A DNA stretch of 64,000 bases from CAWDBV01 sp963800705 (GTDB taxonomy: Bacteria; Actinomycetota; Thermoleophilia; Solirubrobacterales; 70-9): assembly GCA_963800705.1 (NCBI GenBank), contig CAWDBV010000005.1:1-64000 (forward strand), given 5' to 3'. The position numbers and the translations under genes are program-made. Below are positions 54,350 to 64,000 of this stretch, one piece after another. Every line of letters starts with the position of its first letter. Position 1 is the first letter of the stretch. A model generated the notes under the pieces. It was not told the DNA's origin, searched no databases, and worked only from the letters and a program-made list of their open reading frames with translations.

Positions 54350-54489
54350 GCCGGCGCAGCTGGTATCCGAGCGCCGCGACCGCGAAAGCGCCGAAATCGA
54401 TCCCGAAGGCGACCATCCGCCCGAGCGGGCCGGTGTAGCACCAGGCCGCCATTCGGTCGCGCCTCGATAGCTCTAAGCTCGGCCGCTCC

Positions 54490-55866
54490 ATGCAAGCGAC
54501 CGTAAACGAGCTCGGCGACTCGCGGGTCAAGATCGACGTCGAGGTCTCGCCCGAAGAGGTCGAGGGCGCGATCAACCACATGGCCGAGCACCTCAAGGAC
54601 GAGGTCAAGGTCGAGGGCTTCCGCGAGGGCAAGGTGCCGCCGGAGCTGGTGATCCAGAAGCTCGGCCGCGAGACGGTGCTTGCGCAGGCGATCGAGCACA
54701 CGCTCGCCGACTGGTACGAGCGCTCGCTGCTCGAGACCGGCATCAGCCCGGTCGGCGACCCGAAGGTCGACCTGCCCGACCTGCCCGGCGAGAAGGACCC
54801 GCTCAAGTTCTCGATCGAGGTCGGGGTCCGCCCGCCGGCGAAGGTCGACGACTACAAGGGGGTCGAGGTCGGAAAGCCCGAGGTCGAGGTGCCCAAGGAC
54901 GCGGTCGACGCCGAGCTCGAGCGGCTGCGCGAGGGGTTCGCGAAGCTGAATACGGTCGACCGCGAGGCGAAGGACGGCGACGTTCTGTTGATCGACTTCA
55001 ACGGCACCATCGACGGCGAGGATTTCGAGGGGGGAGAGGGGCGCGACTATCTGGTCGAGCTCGGCTCGAACCAGGTCCTCGAGGGCTTCGAGGAGGCGCT
55101 CAAGGGCGTCAAGGCCGACGACGAGCGCGAGGCGAAGGTGCCGATGCCCGAGGACCACCCCGACGAGAAGATGCGGGGCAAGGAAGCGACTTTCAAGATC
55201 ACGGTCAAGGAGGTCCGCGAGAAGGAGCTCCGCGACCTCGACGACGAGTTCGCCCAGGAGGCGTCGGAGTTCGAGACCATGGACGAGCTCCGCTCGCACA
55301 TCGAGGGCCGGATCAAGGAGCTGCTCGAGTCACGTGCCGAGGAGGGCTTCAGGGCGGCGGCGCTCGACGAGGTCGCCAAGAAGGCCGAGATGGACCTCCC
55401 CGACGAGCTCGTCAACGCTCGCGCGGCCGAGACCTGGGAGCGGGTCGAGCGCCAGCTGCAGCAGCGCGGGGTCGACCCGGCCGCCTATCTGAGCTCGCAG
55501 GGAAAGTCGCGCGAGGAGATCATCGCCGAGGCCAAGCCCGAGGCCGAGATGTCGCTGCGCCGCGAGGGCGCGCTCGAGGCGGTCGCCGACGCCGAGAAGA
55601 TCGAGATCTCCGACGATGAGCTGAAGGAGGCCCTGGCGCCGGTCGCCGAGCGCGAGGGCGCCGAGCCCGACGAGGTCTTCAAGCGGCTTCAGGAGAGCGG
55701 CCGCGACAAGCTCCTGCGCCAGGACCTGCGGATGCGCAAGGCACTCGAGTCGATCGCCGAGCACGCGAAGCCGATCCCGGTCGAGCAGGCGCAGGCCCGC
55801 GAGGCGATCTGGACCCCCGGAGAGGAGAAGAAGGAGAAGAAGGAGCTCTGGACCCCGGGCAGCTAG
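54490..55866 (+). CDS. tig: trigger factor, ribosome-associated chaperone and prolyl isomerase
   Basis: A 458-residue trigger factor. The ribosome-binding signature GFREGKVP is at residues 44-51 of the N-terminal domain. The FKBP-type PPIase domain covers ~150-245 (DGDVLLIDFNGTIDGEDFEG). The C-terminal helical arms (~260-430) hold the substrate cradle. A C-terminal repeat, IWTPGEEKKEKKELWTPGS, is unusual: WTPG occurs twice around a Lys/Glu linker. The start is ATG 54490. It stands upstream of clpP, as in many bacteria, with the DUF488 gene on the other strand between them. Confidence 0.95.
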   Translation: MQATVNELGDSRVKIDVEVSPEEVEGAINHMAEHLKDEVKVEGFREGKVPPELVIQKLGRETVLAQAIEHTLADWYERSLLETGISPVGDPKVDLPDLPGEKDPLKFSIEVGVRPPAKVDDYKGVEVGKPEVEVPKDAVDAELERLREGFAKLNTVDREAKDGDVLLIDFNGTIDGEDFEGGEGRDYLVELGSNQVLEGFEEALKGVKADDEREAKVPMPEDHPDEKMRGKEATFKITVKEVREKELRDLDDEFAQEASEFETMDELRSHIEGRIKELLESRAEEGFRAAALDEVAKKAEMDLPDELVNARAAETWERVERQLQQRGVDPAAYLSSQGKSREEIIAEAKPEAEMSLRREGALEAVADAEKIEISDDELKEALAPVAEREGAEPDEVFKRLQESGRDKLLRQDLRMRKALESIAEHAKPIPVEQAQAREAIWTPGEEKKEKKELWTPGS

Positions 55867-55879
55867 CACGGGCTCCGCG

Positions 55880-56431
55880 TCAGAGCGCCATCTTCGTCTG
55901 GCCGGGGGTCGGGTAGGTGAGCTGATCGCCCTCGATCACCAGCCGCGGGTCGCGCTCGTGCTCTGAGATCGAGGAGTCGGGACCGAGGTGGAGGACGCGC
56001 CAGCCGCGGACCGTTAGCGCGTCGGCGATCAGCCGCCGGTGGCACTGCTCCCAGTCGCCCTCCGCGCACATCATCGCGGTGCGGCGCTCGCCCGCCAGCT
56101 GCTCGAGCATCTCGAGCCCGGCGGCGAAGTCGGGCTCGGCCATATGGTCGGCGTAGCCGCGGAAGGCGTCGTCCTCCCAGGCGTCGTTGGGTGAGCCCTC
56201 GACGGGCTCGCGCCGGCCGCCGAGCTGGTCGCCCAATGACGCGTAGGAGATCCCGGCGGCTTCGAGCGAGGCCGCGAGCGCCGCGGCGTTGAAGTGCGGA
56301 TTGCGGCGCGATCGCGGCGTCGCCCGGACATCTGCGATCGCGGCCACTCCTCCTTCGCCGAGCAGCTCCAGAAACCGCCCCTCGTCGTGGTTTGAGTGGC
56401 CCACTGTCAGCAACTCTCGTTGCGAAGGCAT
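55880..56431 (-). CDS. DUF488 family protein
   Basis: A 183-residue DUF488 protein. Hallmarks are LLTVGHSNHDEGRFLELL at the N-terminus, IADVRATPRSRRNPHF with the conserved D-V-R, YASLGDQLGG, and the cysteines in MMCAEGDWEQCHRRLIADAL. The biochemical role of DUF488 is not established. The start is ATG 56431. It lies on the minus strand between tig and clpP and converges with tig, 13 bases away; it diverges from clpP with 37 bases between. Confidence 0.9.
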   Translation of the reverse strand: MPSQRELLTVGHSNHDEGRFLELLGEGGVAAIADVRATPRSRRNPHFNAAALAASLEAAGISYASLGDQLGGRREPVEGSPNDAWEDDAFRGYADHMAEPDFAAGLEMLEQLAGERRTAMMCAEGDWEQCHRRLIADALTVRGWRVLHLGPDSSISEHERDPRLVIEGDQLTYPTPGQTKMAL

Positions 56432-56468
56432 CAAGCCCGAGTATCGCGCTCTATAGACTGCCGCGCCT

Positions 56469-57049
<581 letters not shown>

Positions 57050-57053
<4 letters not shown>

Positions 57054-57562
57054 CGCGGCGGGTTCGGATCTGGACCGGGGGCCTTCTGGGCCTCTTTGTC
57101 TTTTCGGGGGCGGCGTTCGCCCAGACCGAGGCGCCAAAGTACGTGTTCCCGGTCCCCGCGCAGCACACCGAGCGCGGGCGGGTCGGCGACTTCGGCGTGC
57201 CGCGCTCGGGCGGCCGCGTCCACGAGGGCTTCGACATCGTCGCCAAGTGCGGCGCGAAGCTGGTCTCGGTCACCGACGGCAACGTGGTCAGGCGTGGGTT
57301 CCACGCCGCGCTCTACGGCAACTACGTGCTGATCGCCGACTCGGTCGAGCCGCGCACCTACTTCTACTCGCACCTCGTCCGCCCGGCCCCGGTCAAGGTC
57401 GGGCAGCAGGTGACCGCCGGCCAGCTGGTCGGCAACGAGGGCAAGACCGGCAACGCTCAGAGCATCGGCTGCCACCTTCACTTCGAGGTCCGCGAGCAGG
57501 GCAGGCCGATCAACCCCGAGCCGCTGCTCCGCAAGTGGGAAGCGGCGGGGCCGGCCGGCTAG
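57050..57562 (+). CDS. secreted M23 (LytM-type) metallopeptidase
   Basis: A peptidase domain with the zinc ligands of the M23 family: H and D in HEGFDIV, and the HLHFEV motif near the C-terminus. The NYVLIADSVEPRTYFYSHLV and VGNEGKTGNAQSIGCHLHF stretches are typical. It should cut peptidoglycan cross-links or act as a regulator of such enzymes. In frame upstream of GTG 57143 there is a good signal peptide (RRVRIWTGGLLGLFVFSGAA), which starts only at CTG 57050, overlapping the clpP stop as CTGA. A CTG start is therefore likely but unusual. Full length is 170 residues. The stop overlaps the convergent lysyl oxidase gene by four bases. Confidence 0.8.
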
Positions 57563-58479
57563 CGCCGGCGCTTCGCGCGCTTGCACTTGCGCTTCGCCAC
57601 ACCGCGCAGGCGCTTGCACTTCGGCTTCGCTGAGAAGGGGGCGGCGATCGCCGGGGAGGTGGGCGCCGCGAGCGGCCCGGCGGCCGGCGTCGACGGAGCC
57701 GGGAGCACCTTTCCGCATCCGACGCTTGAGTCGAACACGGAACCGCCGCTGATCCGGATCGCGCGCAGGCTCTCGTTGTTGAGCTCGTCGGACTCGACGA
57801 TCAGGTTGCTCGGATCGGCCTCGACCGCGAGGCAGTAGTCGCCGTCGGGGAGGCCGGTGATGTCGATCTCCTGGCCGGCCAGGCTCGAGTCGTAGATGTC
57901 GGCCCAGCCGACGGAGATTCCCTCGGTGTCGTCCTCTTCGCAGGAGACGTAGTGCTGGAGGTCGGGCTGACCGGGGAGCGGCGGGTCTCGCGGCACGGTG
58001 TCGACCATGCAGAAGCTGACCTTCTCGTTGATCCCGACCACGTTTCCGAACGGCGTCCGCAGCTCGTAGTTCGCGAAGTCTTCGAAGTGCCAGTGCAAGT
58101 GCGCGTCGTGGAAGATCATGCAGCCGGCGAGGTAGCTGCTCGAGGCGGTGTCGAGGGCGCGGTCGAAGACGCCGTCGCCGTCGTCCTGGAAGACGCGCTG
58201 GTAGGCGAGCCGGTCGTCGTCGAGCATCGGATCGCCGCCGTCGCAGTTGCCGCCCGCGACCGGGTAGAGCTCGAACGGGCCGCTCCCCTCGTTCGCCATC
58301 GTTGTCGTCAGCCGCAGCTCGCGGACCGGCCCCGCGAAGGTGACTTCCAGTTCGGTGCCCTCGAGCGCGCGCAGGTCGGGCAGCAGCTCGTCCTGGGCGG
58401 CCGCGGGGGTCGCTGCCGCGGCGGGAAGCAGCACGCCGACCGCGACCAAAATCCCTGCACTAATCCGGCTCCCTATCAC
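57559..58479 (-). CDS. secreted lysyl oxidase family protein with basic Cys tail
   Basis: A 306-residue exported protein. The signal peptide MIGSRISAGILVAVGVLLPA ends near AAAQ. The copper site is in IFHDAHLHWHFEDFANYEL, with histidines 124, 127, 129 and 131. The C-terminal part EGISVGWADIYDSSLAGQEI and SNLIVESDELNN is typical of bacterial lysyl oxidases, which oxidise lysine side chains to reactive aldehydes. The C-terminus has two cysteines 10 residues apart in a basic tail (KCKRLRGVAKRKCKRAKRRR). It lies between the M23 peptidase and a membrane protein. Whether it is active cannot be told; the cofactor residues were not checked. Confidence 0.85.
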   Translation of the reverse strand: MIGSRISAGILVAVGVLLPAAAATPAAAQDELLPDLRALEGTELEVTFAGPVRELRLTTTMANEGSGPFELYPVAGGNCDGGDPMLDDDRLAYQRVFQDDGDGVFDRALDTASSSYLAGCMIFHDAHLHWHFEDFANYELRTPFGNVVGINEKVSFCMVDTVPRDPPLPGQPDLQHYVSCEEDDTEGISVGWADIYDSSLAGQEIDITGLPDGDYCLAVEADPSNLIVESDELNNESLRAIRISGGSVFDSSVGCGKVLPAPSTPAAGPLAAPTSPAIAAPFSAKPKCKRLRGVAKRKCKRAKRRR

Positions 58480-59069
58480 GCGTCCAAGGTAGCAGCGTCC
58501 CGCCTAGCGACGAGCAGCTCGGTGATCCGGGCGACCGCGACGCCGAAGGCGAAGTAGAGCCCCGGCAGCCAGAGCCCGACCCCGAACAGCGCGTCGTTTG
58601 CCTCGGTGTACTCGGAGAGCTCGAGCTCGACGATCGCGATCTCGACCGCGGGGCCGACCAGAGCCGCGAGGAGGCCGCAGACGATTCCCGGCCTGTCGGC
58701 GAAAACGCAGGCGGCGATCACCGCGAGCATCGTGACCAGCGCCACCGAGGCGGTGCCGTCGTCGCCGGCGACCGATGTGACTGCGTAGATCCCGACCACC
58801 GTCGCGGCCGCGCCGACCGCGAGCCGGATGTCGAAGCCCGGCCGGGTCGGGCCGAGCAGCAGCCGGGTGACTCCGACCGAGACCGTGCCGATCCCGACCA
58901 GGGCCGGGAACCAGAGCGGGCTCTTCCAGATGAACGGGGTCGCGTCGTCGAGGTAGACCGTCGCCCCCGTCTGCACGTTGCCGGCGTCGCCGACCAGCCC
59001 GCCGGCGGCGCCGATCGCGAACAGGATCAGGATCTCCCTCGGGCGCAGCACTTCGCGGAACTCTCCCAC
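58476..59069 (-). CDS. polytopic membrane protein of unknown function
   Basis: A 197-residue protein with about five or six membrane helices (EILILFAIGAAGGLVGDAGN, LWFPALVGIGTVSVGVTRLL, LAVGAAATVVGIYAVTSVAG, ALVTMLAVIAACVFA, VCGLLAALVGPAVEIAIV, LYFAFGVAVARITEL). The start is GTG 59069 (VGEFREVLRPREI). A longer frame to 59285 lies under the hydrolase gene and is not used. Its stop overlaps the lysyl oxidase start by four bases, so both are probably in one transcript. No family recognised. Confidence 0.7.
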   Translation of the reverse strand: MGEFREVLRPREILILFAIGAAGGLVGDAGNVQTGATVYLDDATPFIWKSPLWFPALVGIGTVSVGVTRLLLGPTRPGFDIRLAVGAAATVVGIYAVTSVAGDDGTASVALVTMLAVIAACVFADRPGIVCGLLAALVGPAVEIAIVELELSEYTEANDALFGVGLWLPGLYFAFGVAVARITELLVARRDAATLDA

Positions 59070-59091
59070 AGAAGCGATGTAGGGTCGCAGC

Positions 59092-60006
59092 GTGGCCGCG
59101 GCCCGAGAGGACATCCGCTTCAGCTCCGGCGACGGGCACTGCGCCGGGTGGCTGTACCCCGCCGCGCGGCGCAGCAAGCTCGCGGCCGACGCGGGCGTCC
59201 CCTGCGTCGTCATGGCGCACGGCTTCGCTTGCCAAAAGGAAGCGCGGCTCGACGCATTCGCCGAGCGATTCGCCGCCGCGGGCATGGCGGTGCTGGTCTT
59301 CGACTACCGACACTTCGGCGACTCGAGCGGCGAGCCGCGCCGGCTCATCCACACCGGCCGCCAGCACGCCGACTGGCGAGCCGCCGTCGAGCGCGCCCGC
59401 TCCCTCGACGGCATCGACCCCGACCGGATCGCGATCTGGGGTTCCTCGAACAGCGGCGGGCACGTGATCTGGGTCGCGGCGCGCGACGAGCGGATCGCCG
59501 CGGTCGTCTCCCAGGTCCCGCACACCGACGGGATCGTCACGGTGCGGAACATCGGCCCGAAGCGAGTCGCGTCGCTGACCGTGGCGGGGATACGCGACCA
59601 GGCCGGCGCGGCGCTCGGCCGGGTGCACGAGATGAAGATCGTCGGCCCGCCCGGCTCGGGGGCGGCGATGACCGGCGACGACGCAGACACGCTCTATCCG
59701 GGCATGTACCCGGCGGACTGGGATTTCGTCAACGGGACCCCGGCGCGGATCATGCTCTCCTACGCCAGGTACAGCCCGGGCCGCGAGGCCGCCAAGGTCC
59801 GCTCCCCGATGCTGATCATCGTCGCGACCAGGGACACGATCGCCCCGCCCGAGCCGGCGCTGAAGGCGGCCGAACGCGCCCCGAATTGCACCCTGCTCAC
59901 CTACGACGGCGGCCACTTCGACATCTACCGAGGGGAGCGCTTCGAGTGGGCCGTTGGGGAGGAAACGCGCTTCCTGGTGGAAGGACTCCAGCCACGAACG
60001 GCGTAA
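59092..60006 (+). CDS. alpha/beta hydrolase
   Basis: A 304-residue alpha/beta-hydrolase. The oxyanion part is VVMAHGFACQKE, the nucleophile elbow is IWGSSNSGGHVIW and the later acid and histidine are IIVATRDTIAPPE and YDGGHFDIYRG. The Ser-x-Ser-Gly-Gly elbow departs slightly from the common G-x-S-x-G. The pattern fits dienelactone-hydrolase/acyl-peptidase relatives. The start is GTG 59092. It diverges from the membrane protein at 58.5-59.1 kb and precedes clpX by 87 bases. Confidence 0.85.
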   Translation: MAAAREDIRFSSGDGHCAGWLYPAARRSKLAADAGVPCVVMAHGFACQKEARLDAFAERFAAAGMAVLVFDYRHFGDSSGEPRRLIHTGRQHADWRAAVERARSLDGIDPDRIAIWGSSNSGGHVIWVAARDERIAAVVSQVPHTDGIVTVRNIGPKRVASLTVAGIRDQAGAALGRVHEMKIVGPPGSGAAMTGDDADTLYPGMYPADWDFVNGTPARIMLSYARYSPGREAAKVRSPMLIIVATRDTIAPPEPALKAAERAPNCTLLTYDGGHFDIYRGERFEWAVGEETRFLVEGLQPRTA

Positions 60007-60093
60007 GAGAAGGCGTCAGGCCGAGAGTCGCCGTCGCGTAAGCTTGAGCGGTCGCGAGTCGGGGCCGATCCATACCGGCAAGGAGACATTCCT

Positions 60094-61377
<1,284 letters not shown>

Positions 61378-61399
61378 CTCCGCGCGCGACCGACGAGGC

Positions 61400-61489
61400 C
61401 TAGCGCCGGCGCCGCTTCTTGCGCCGCACGCACTTCTTCTTTTTCTTCTTCCCCTTCTTCACCGTGACGAGCTTCTTGCCCGGCGGGCA
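61400..61489 (-). repeat. near-identical 90-bp tail-coding repeat (second copy at 62965-63054)
   Basis: The 90 bases that encode the end of each beta-helix protein, including the stop, differ at only three positions between 61400-61489 and 62965-63054, with the last 68 bases identical. Immediately beyond, the sequences diverge. The repeat codes the double-cysteine Lys/Arg tail. Confidence 0.9.
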
Positions 61490-62965
61490 GTTCGCAGCGG
61501 CGACGGGGGTTGCGGCGGCCGGCGTCGAGGCCGGCGGGACGGGCGGGTCGCAGTCGGCGCCGTTCAGCCCGGGGACCTCGTCGGCGCCGATGTCGCGTCG
61601 CGGCACGCATGCCCCGTCGAGGAGGCCGTCGAGCGCCCGCAGGTCACCGTCGACGTCGATCGGAAAGGCCGGCGCCGCCGGGTTGCCCATGTCGATCAGC
61701 GTCGGGTTGGTGCCAGGGGCGAGGTGATAGCCATCGCTGAACACCGGCGTCGCATTGCTCGTGAACTGGCCGCTGCACTGCTCGCTGACAGCGGGGCCGT
61801 TCGAGAATGTCGCCGTGCAGATGAGCGATCCGATGCTGGGCGCCTGCTGCACGCCGTCGCTGCCGACGATGCTCGAGTCCAGGGTCACCAGGCTGCCGGA
61901 GATCGCCTCGATCTCGCCGAGCGTGCCGGCGGTGTCGTTGCGGACCACGGTCGCGTTCGTCACCGTGATCGAGGTTGCGACTCCGGTGCTGGCGATCCCG
62001 GCGCCGCCGCTGTCGGCGATCACGTCGCCGTTCATGGTCACGGGATCCGTGGCGAAGGCCCCGATCCGCACCCCGTTGTTCGGCAAGTCGAAGACCCGGT
62101 TGCGCGCCAGGCGCCGCTCGCCGGGCCCGTCGCTCGACATGAAGATCCCGGTGCCGGTGATGTCGATGCCGGGCCCTGGCGTAATCAGGTTTCCGCTGAT
62201 GTCGCCACCGGCGCCGTTGCAGAGGTTGATCCCGATCGCGCCCGGGGTGCCGCCCCCGGTCGGACCGTCGGGGCCCGCGGGCTGGAGGACGTTGTTCGCC
62301 ACCGTGATCCCGGCGGTGCCGCCGCAAATCCCGATCGGGCGCTCGATCCCGGTCACGGTGTTGCCGATCACCTTCGGGGTCGACGCCGAGTCGACGACGA
62401 TCCCGTTCGCCCACCCGCCGGCGTGATCGGTGCCGGCGATCGTGTTGCCGACGATCGTCGGTGCGCCGCTGAAGTCGATGAAGCTCTGCATCGCAGTGGG
62501 ATTCTCATTCAGGAGGTTTCCTTCAACCGTGATGTTGTTGCCACCGGGCCCGCTGACCGTCGCGTCCCCGAGATCGCCGCCCTGCAGCGTGAAGCCCTTC
62601 ACCGCGCGCGGTGCCGAGCCCCCGGCAAAGCTGACCGCGGGGTTGTTGCCCCCGTCGATCTTCGTCGCCGCCGCAGCGGTGCCGGCGAAGTCCCCGCCGC
62701 CGAGCAGCGTCATCGGTGAGTCGGGGACCGTTGCGGTGACCGGCGTGTACTCGCCGTTGCTGCGTCCGACGTGGACGGTGTCGGGGACGGTGTCGTTGTC
62801 GGCGAGGTCGATGCCCTCGGCGATTTGGTCGCACGGCTGCGCAAATGTGCAGACATTCGGTGCCGCGGGCGCGTCTCGGTCGACGTAGTAGTCCGCGGCG
62901 CCCGCCGGGGCCGCGGCAAGCAGCGGCAGCGCCAGACCCGCGAGCAAAGAAAGGGCGCGCGGCAC
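61400..62965 (-). CDS. secreted right-handed parallel beta-helix protein with basic Cys tail, copy 1
   Basis: A 521-residue exported protein. The start is GTG 62965, overlapping the stop of copy 2 by one base, with a signal peptide MPRALSLLAGLALPLLAAAP ending at PAGAAD. The N-terminal YYVDRDAPAAPNVCTFAQPC opening is typical of surface pectate-lyase-like proteins (PbH1 repeats), followed by many N-x-I/V turns (GNNITVEGNLLNE, PTIVGNTIAG, PKVIGNTVTG, ITVANNVL). The C-terminal end has a DIGADE motif, a proline/alanine linker and a tail CPPGKKLVTVKKG...KKCVRRKK with cysteines 18 residues apart. It is a tandem paralogue of the next gene. No catalytic site was identified. Confidence 0.85.
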   Translation of the reverse strand: MPRALSLLAGLALPLLAAAPAGAADYYVDRDAPAAPNVCTFAQPCDQIAEGIDLADNDTVPDTVHVGRSNGEYTPVTATVPDSPMTLLGGGDFAGTAAAATKIDGGNNPAVSFAGGSAPRAVKGFTLQGGDLGDATVSGPGGNNITVEGNLLNENPTAMQSFIDFSGAPTIVGNTIAGTDHAGGWANGIVVDSASTPKVIGNTVTGIERPIGICGGTAGITVANNVLQPAGPDGPTGGGTPGAIGINLCNGAGGDISGNLITPGPGIDITGTGIFMSSDGPGERRLARNRVFDLPNNGVRIGAFATDPVTMNGDVIADSGGAGIASTGVATSITVTNATVVRNDTAGTLGEIEAISGSLVTLDSSIVGSDGVQQAPSIGSLICTATFSNGPAVSEQCSGQFTSNATPVFSDGYHLAPGTNPTLIDMGNPAAPAFPIDVDGDLRALDGLLDGACVPRRDIGADEVPGLNGADCDPPVPPASTPAAATPVAAANCPPGKKLVTVKKGKKKKKKCVRRKKRRRR

Positions 62966-64000
62966 TAGCGCCGCCGCCTCTTCTTCCGCCGCACGCACTT
63001 CTTCTTTTTCTTCTTCCCCTTCTTCACCGTGACGAGCTTCTTGCCCGGCGGGCATTTGGCTGCGGACGCGAGGGGTGCGGCCGCCGGTGTGGCGGCGGCC
63101 GGGACCGGACAGCTCGACGCCGGAGCGTCGAGCTCGTCGGCCCCGATGTCGCGGCGGTCGAGACAGACCGAGTCGGTGATCCCGTCGACGCTGCGCGGCC
63201 CGCCGCTGAGGTCGAGCGTTCCGGGCGCCGGTAGTGCCGGATTGCCCATATCGATCAGGGCCGGGTTGGCTGCGGTGAGCGCGTAGTTGTTGCCGCCCGG
63301 GCTGACGAAGTTGGGCGGCGCGCTGGTCGCGAACTGCCCCAGGCACTCGTAGGCCGCCGGCCCGCGCGAGAAGGCGGCGGTACAGCCGACCACCGCCGGG
63401 CCCGCCGTCTTTTGGACGCCGTCGTCCCCGACGATGCTCGAGTCGAGCGCGACCTCGGCCCCGGGGCCGAGGCTGATCTCACCGAGCGTCCCGGTTGCGT
63501 CGTTGTTGACGACGGTGACGTTGGTGGCGGTCATGCCGGCCGAGATGATGAAGTCGTTGGCGATCCCCGCCTCTCCGTTCCCCGCGATCACGTCGCCGTT
63601 GAGACTCACGGGATCCATCGTTCCTATGAAGACGCCCTCGCGGGGAAGCTGGAAGATCTGGTTCCGCGACAGGCGGCGCTCGCCCGGGCTGTTCCCCTCG
63701 ATGTAGATGCCGTTCGCATTATCGAGTCCGGCGCCGGGGATGATCCCGTTCGCCGTCGCGATGCCGCCGACGCCGTTGAGATAGATGCCCGCCGCGGGAG
63801 GGGAATCGTCGCCGGAGGGGATGAGGGTGTTGCGCGCCACATTGATCGCGTCGGTGTTGCCGGTGATGCTGATCGAGCGCTCGACGCCGTTTACGAAGTT
63901 GCCGATCACCTGCGGCGCGACGGCGGCACTGATGCGGATGCCGCTCTGGCCGCTCGCCGGATCCTCGGTGCCGAAGATCACGTTGCCGCGAATCGTCGGT
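62965..64000 (-). CDS. secreted right-handed parallel beta-helix protein with basic Cys tail, copy 2 (cut by window edge)
   Basis: At least 345 codons of a paralogue of the preceding protein; the N-terminus lies beyond the window. Beta-helix turns include PQVIGNFVNG, SISITGNTDAINVARNTL, GIYIEGNSPGERRLSRNQIF and GDVIAGNGEAGI. The same order follows: NPALIDMGNPA, RRDIGADELD, a Pro/Ala linker, then the CPPGKKLVTVKKG tail with a second cysteine in KKCVRRKK. The bodies of the two copies are clearly diverged, but the last 30 codons are nearly identical at the DNA level. The stop overlaps the start of copy 1 (TAGTG), so they are co-translated. Confidence 0.85.
   Translation of the reverse strand, partial: PTIRGNVIFGTEDPASGQSGIRISAAVAPQVIGNFVNGVERSISITGNTDAINVARNTLIPSGDDSPPAAGIYLNGVGGIATANGIIPGAGLDNANGIYIEGNSPGERRLSRNQIFQLPREGVFIGTMDPVSLNGDVIAGNGEAGIANDFIISAGMTATNVTVVNNDATGTLGEISLGPGAEVALDSSIVGDDGVQKTAGPAVVGCTAAFSRGPAAYECLGQFATSAPPNFVSPGGNNYALTAANPALIDMGNPALPAPGTLDLSGGPRSVDGITDSVCLDRRDIGADELDAPASSCPVPAAATPAAAPLASAAKCPPGKKLVTVKKGKKKKKKCVRRKKRRRR

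Noticed and set aside
61400..63346. Extension of beta-helix copy 1 to 648 codons.
   Set aside because: The extra N-terminal part lies under the tail-coding end of copy 2; GTG 62965 starts a clean signal peptide.

Overview
The window is about 64 kb of very GC-rich bacterial DNA, densely coded on both strands, with many GTG and TTG starts, short intergenic gaps and start/stop overlaps. The gene content (trigger factor, ClpP and ClpX in one neighbourhood, class-E-sortase-like LAFTG surface anchors, P-II/AmtB, fatty-acid and branched-chain catabolism, a fused membrane spermidine-synthase-like protein, an R2lox-like oxidase) points to a high-GC actinobacterium, probably Thermoleophilia/Solirubrobacterales. 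That placement is inference, because no rRNA is present. No CRISPR array, insertion sequence, prophage or origin was seen. Apart from tRNAs and short regulatory gaps there is no gene-free stretch longer than 300 bases.

Left end, 1-7.29 kb: amidohydrolase, SDR dehydrogenase, RidA, a D-threonine-aldolase/D-serine-dehydratase-like enzyme, a DCC thiol oxidoreductase, a molybdopterin oxidoreductase and an AAA/LuxR-type regulator. Most of these are broken by single-base indels, more than 20 in 7 kb. At about 7.29 kb the regulator stops mid-gene and runs into the C-terminal half of an unrelated ferritin-like oxidase. To the right, frames are clean except in four genes. This looks like a join between two sequences of different quality or origin.

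7.3-30.8 kb: epimerase, PAP2 phosphatase, flippase-like protein, thioredoxin reductase, metallo-beta-lactamase-fold protein, FAD oxidoreductase, a large secreted penicillin acylase, a beta-oxidation operon (class IV aminotransferase, acyl-CoA dehydrogenase, enoyl-CoA hydratase, 3-hydroxyacyl-CoA dehydrogenase), a separate thiolase, the first LAFTG surface protein, a secreted FG-GAP protein, and the operon DUF1015, cobalamin adenosyltransferase, OsmC, Nudix.

30.8-44.4 kb: an HTH plus LAGLIDADG-like protein overlapping tRNA-Pro, a MarR/MFS operon divergent from YceI and an FMN reductase, two large membrane proteins overlapping tail to tail, a DUF445/Abi-alpha pair, the second LAFTG paralogue, then tRNA-Arg and tRNA-His.

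44.4-64 kb: cupin, MBL hydrolase, secreted proteins, the glnK-amtB nitrogen operon, CorA, CtaG, the spermidine-synthase-like protein, trigger factor, ClpP, an M23 peptidase, a secreted lysyl oxidase homologue, ClpX, and two tandem parallel beta-helix proteins.

The most striking cross-cutting feature is a set of six exported proteins that carry a Lys/Arg-rich segment with two cysteines 10-18 residues apart, at the C-terminus in five and just behind the signal peptide in one. One of them is a lysyl oxidase homologue, which raises the possibility of a lysine-based surface cross-linking system. Together with two LAFTG paralogues this suggests two parallel ways of attaching proteins to the cell surface.
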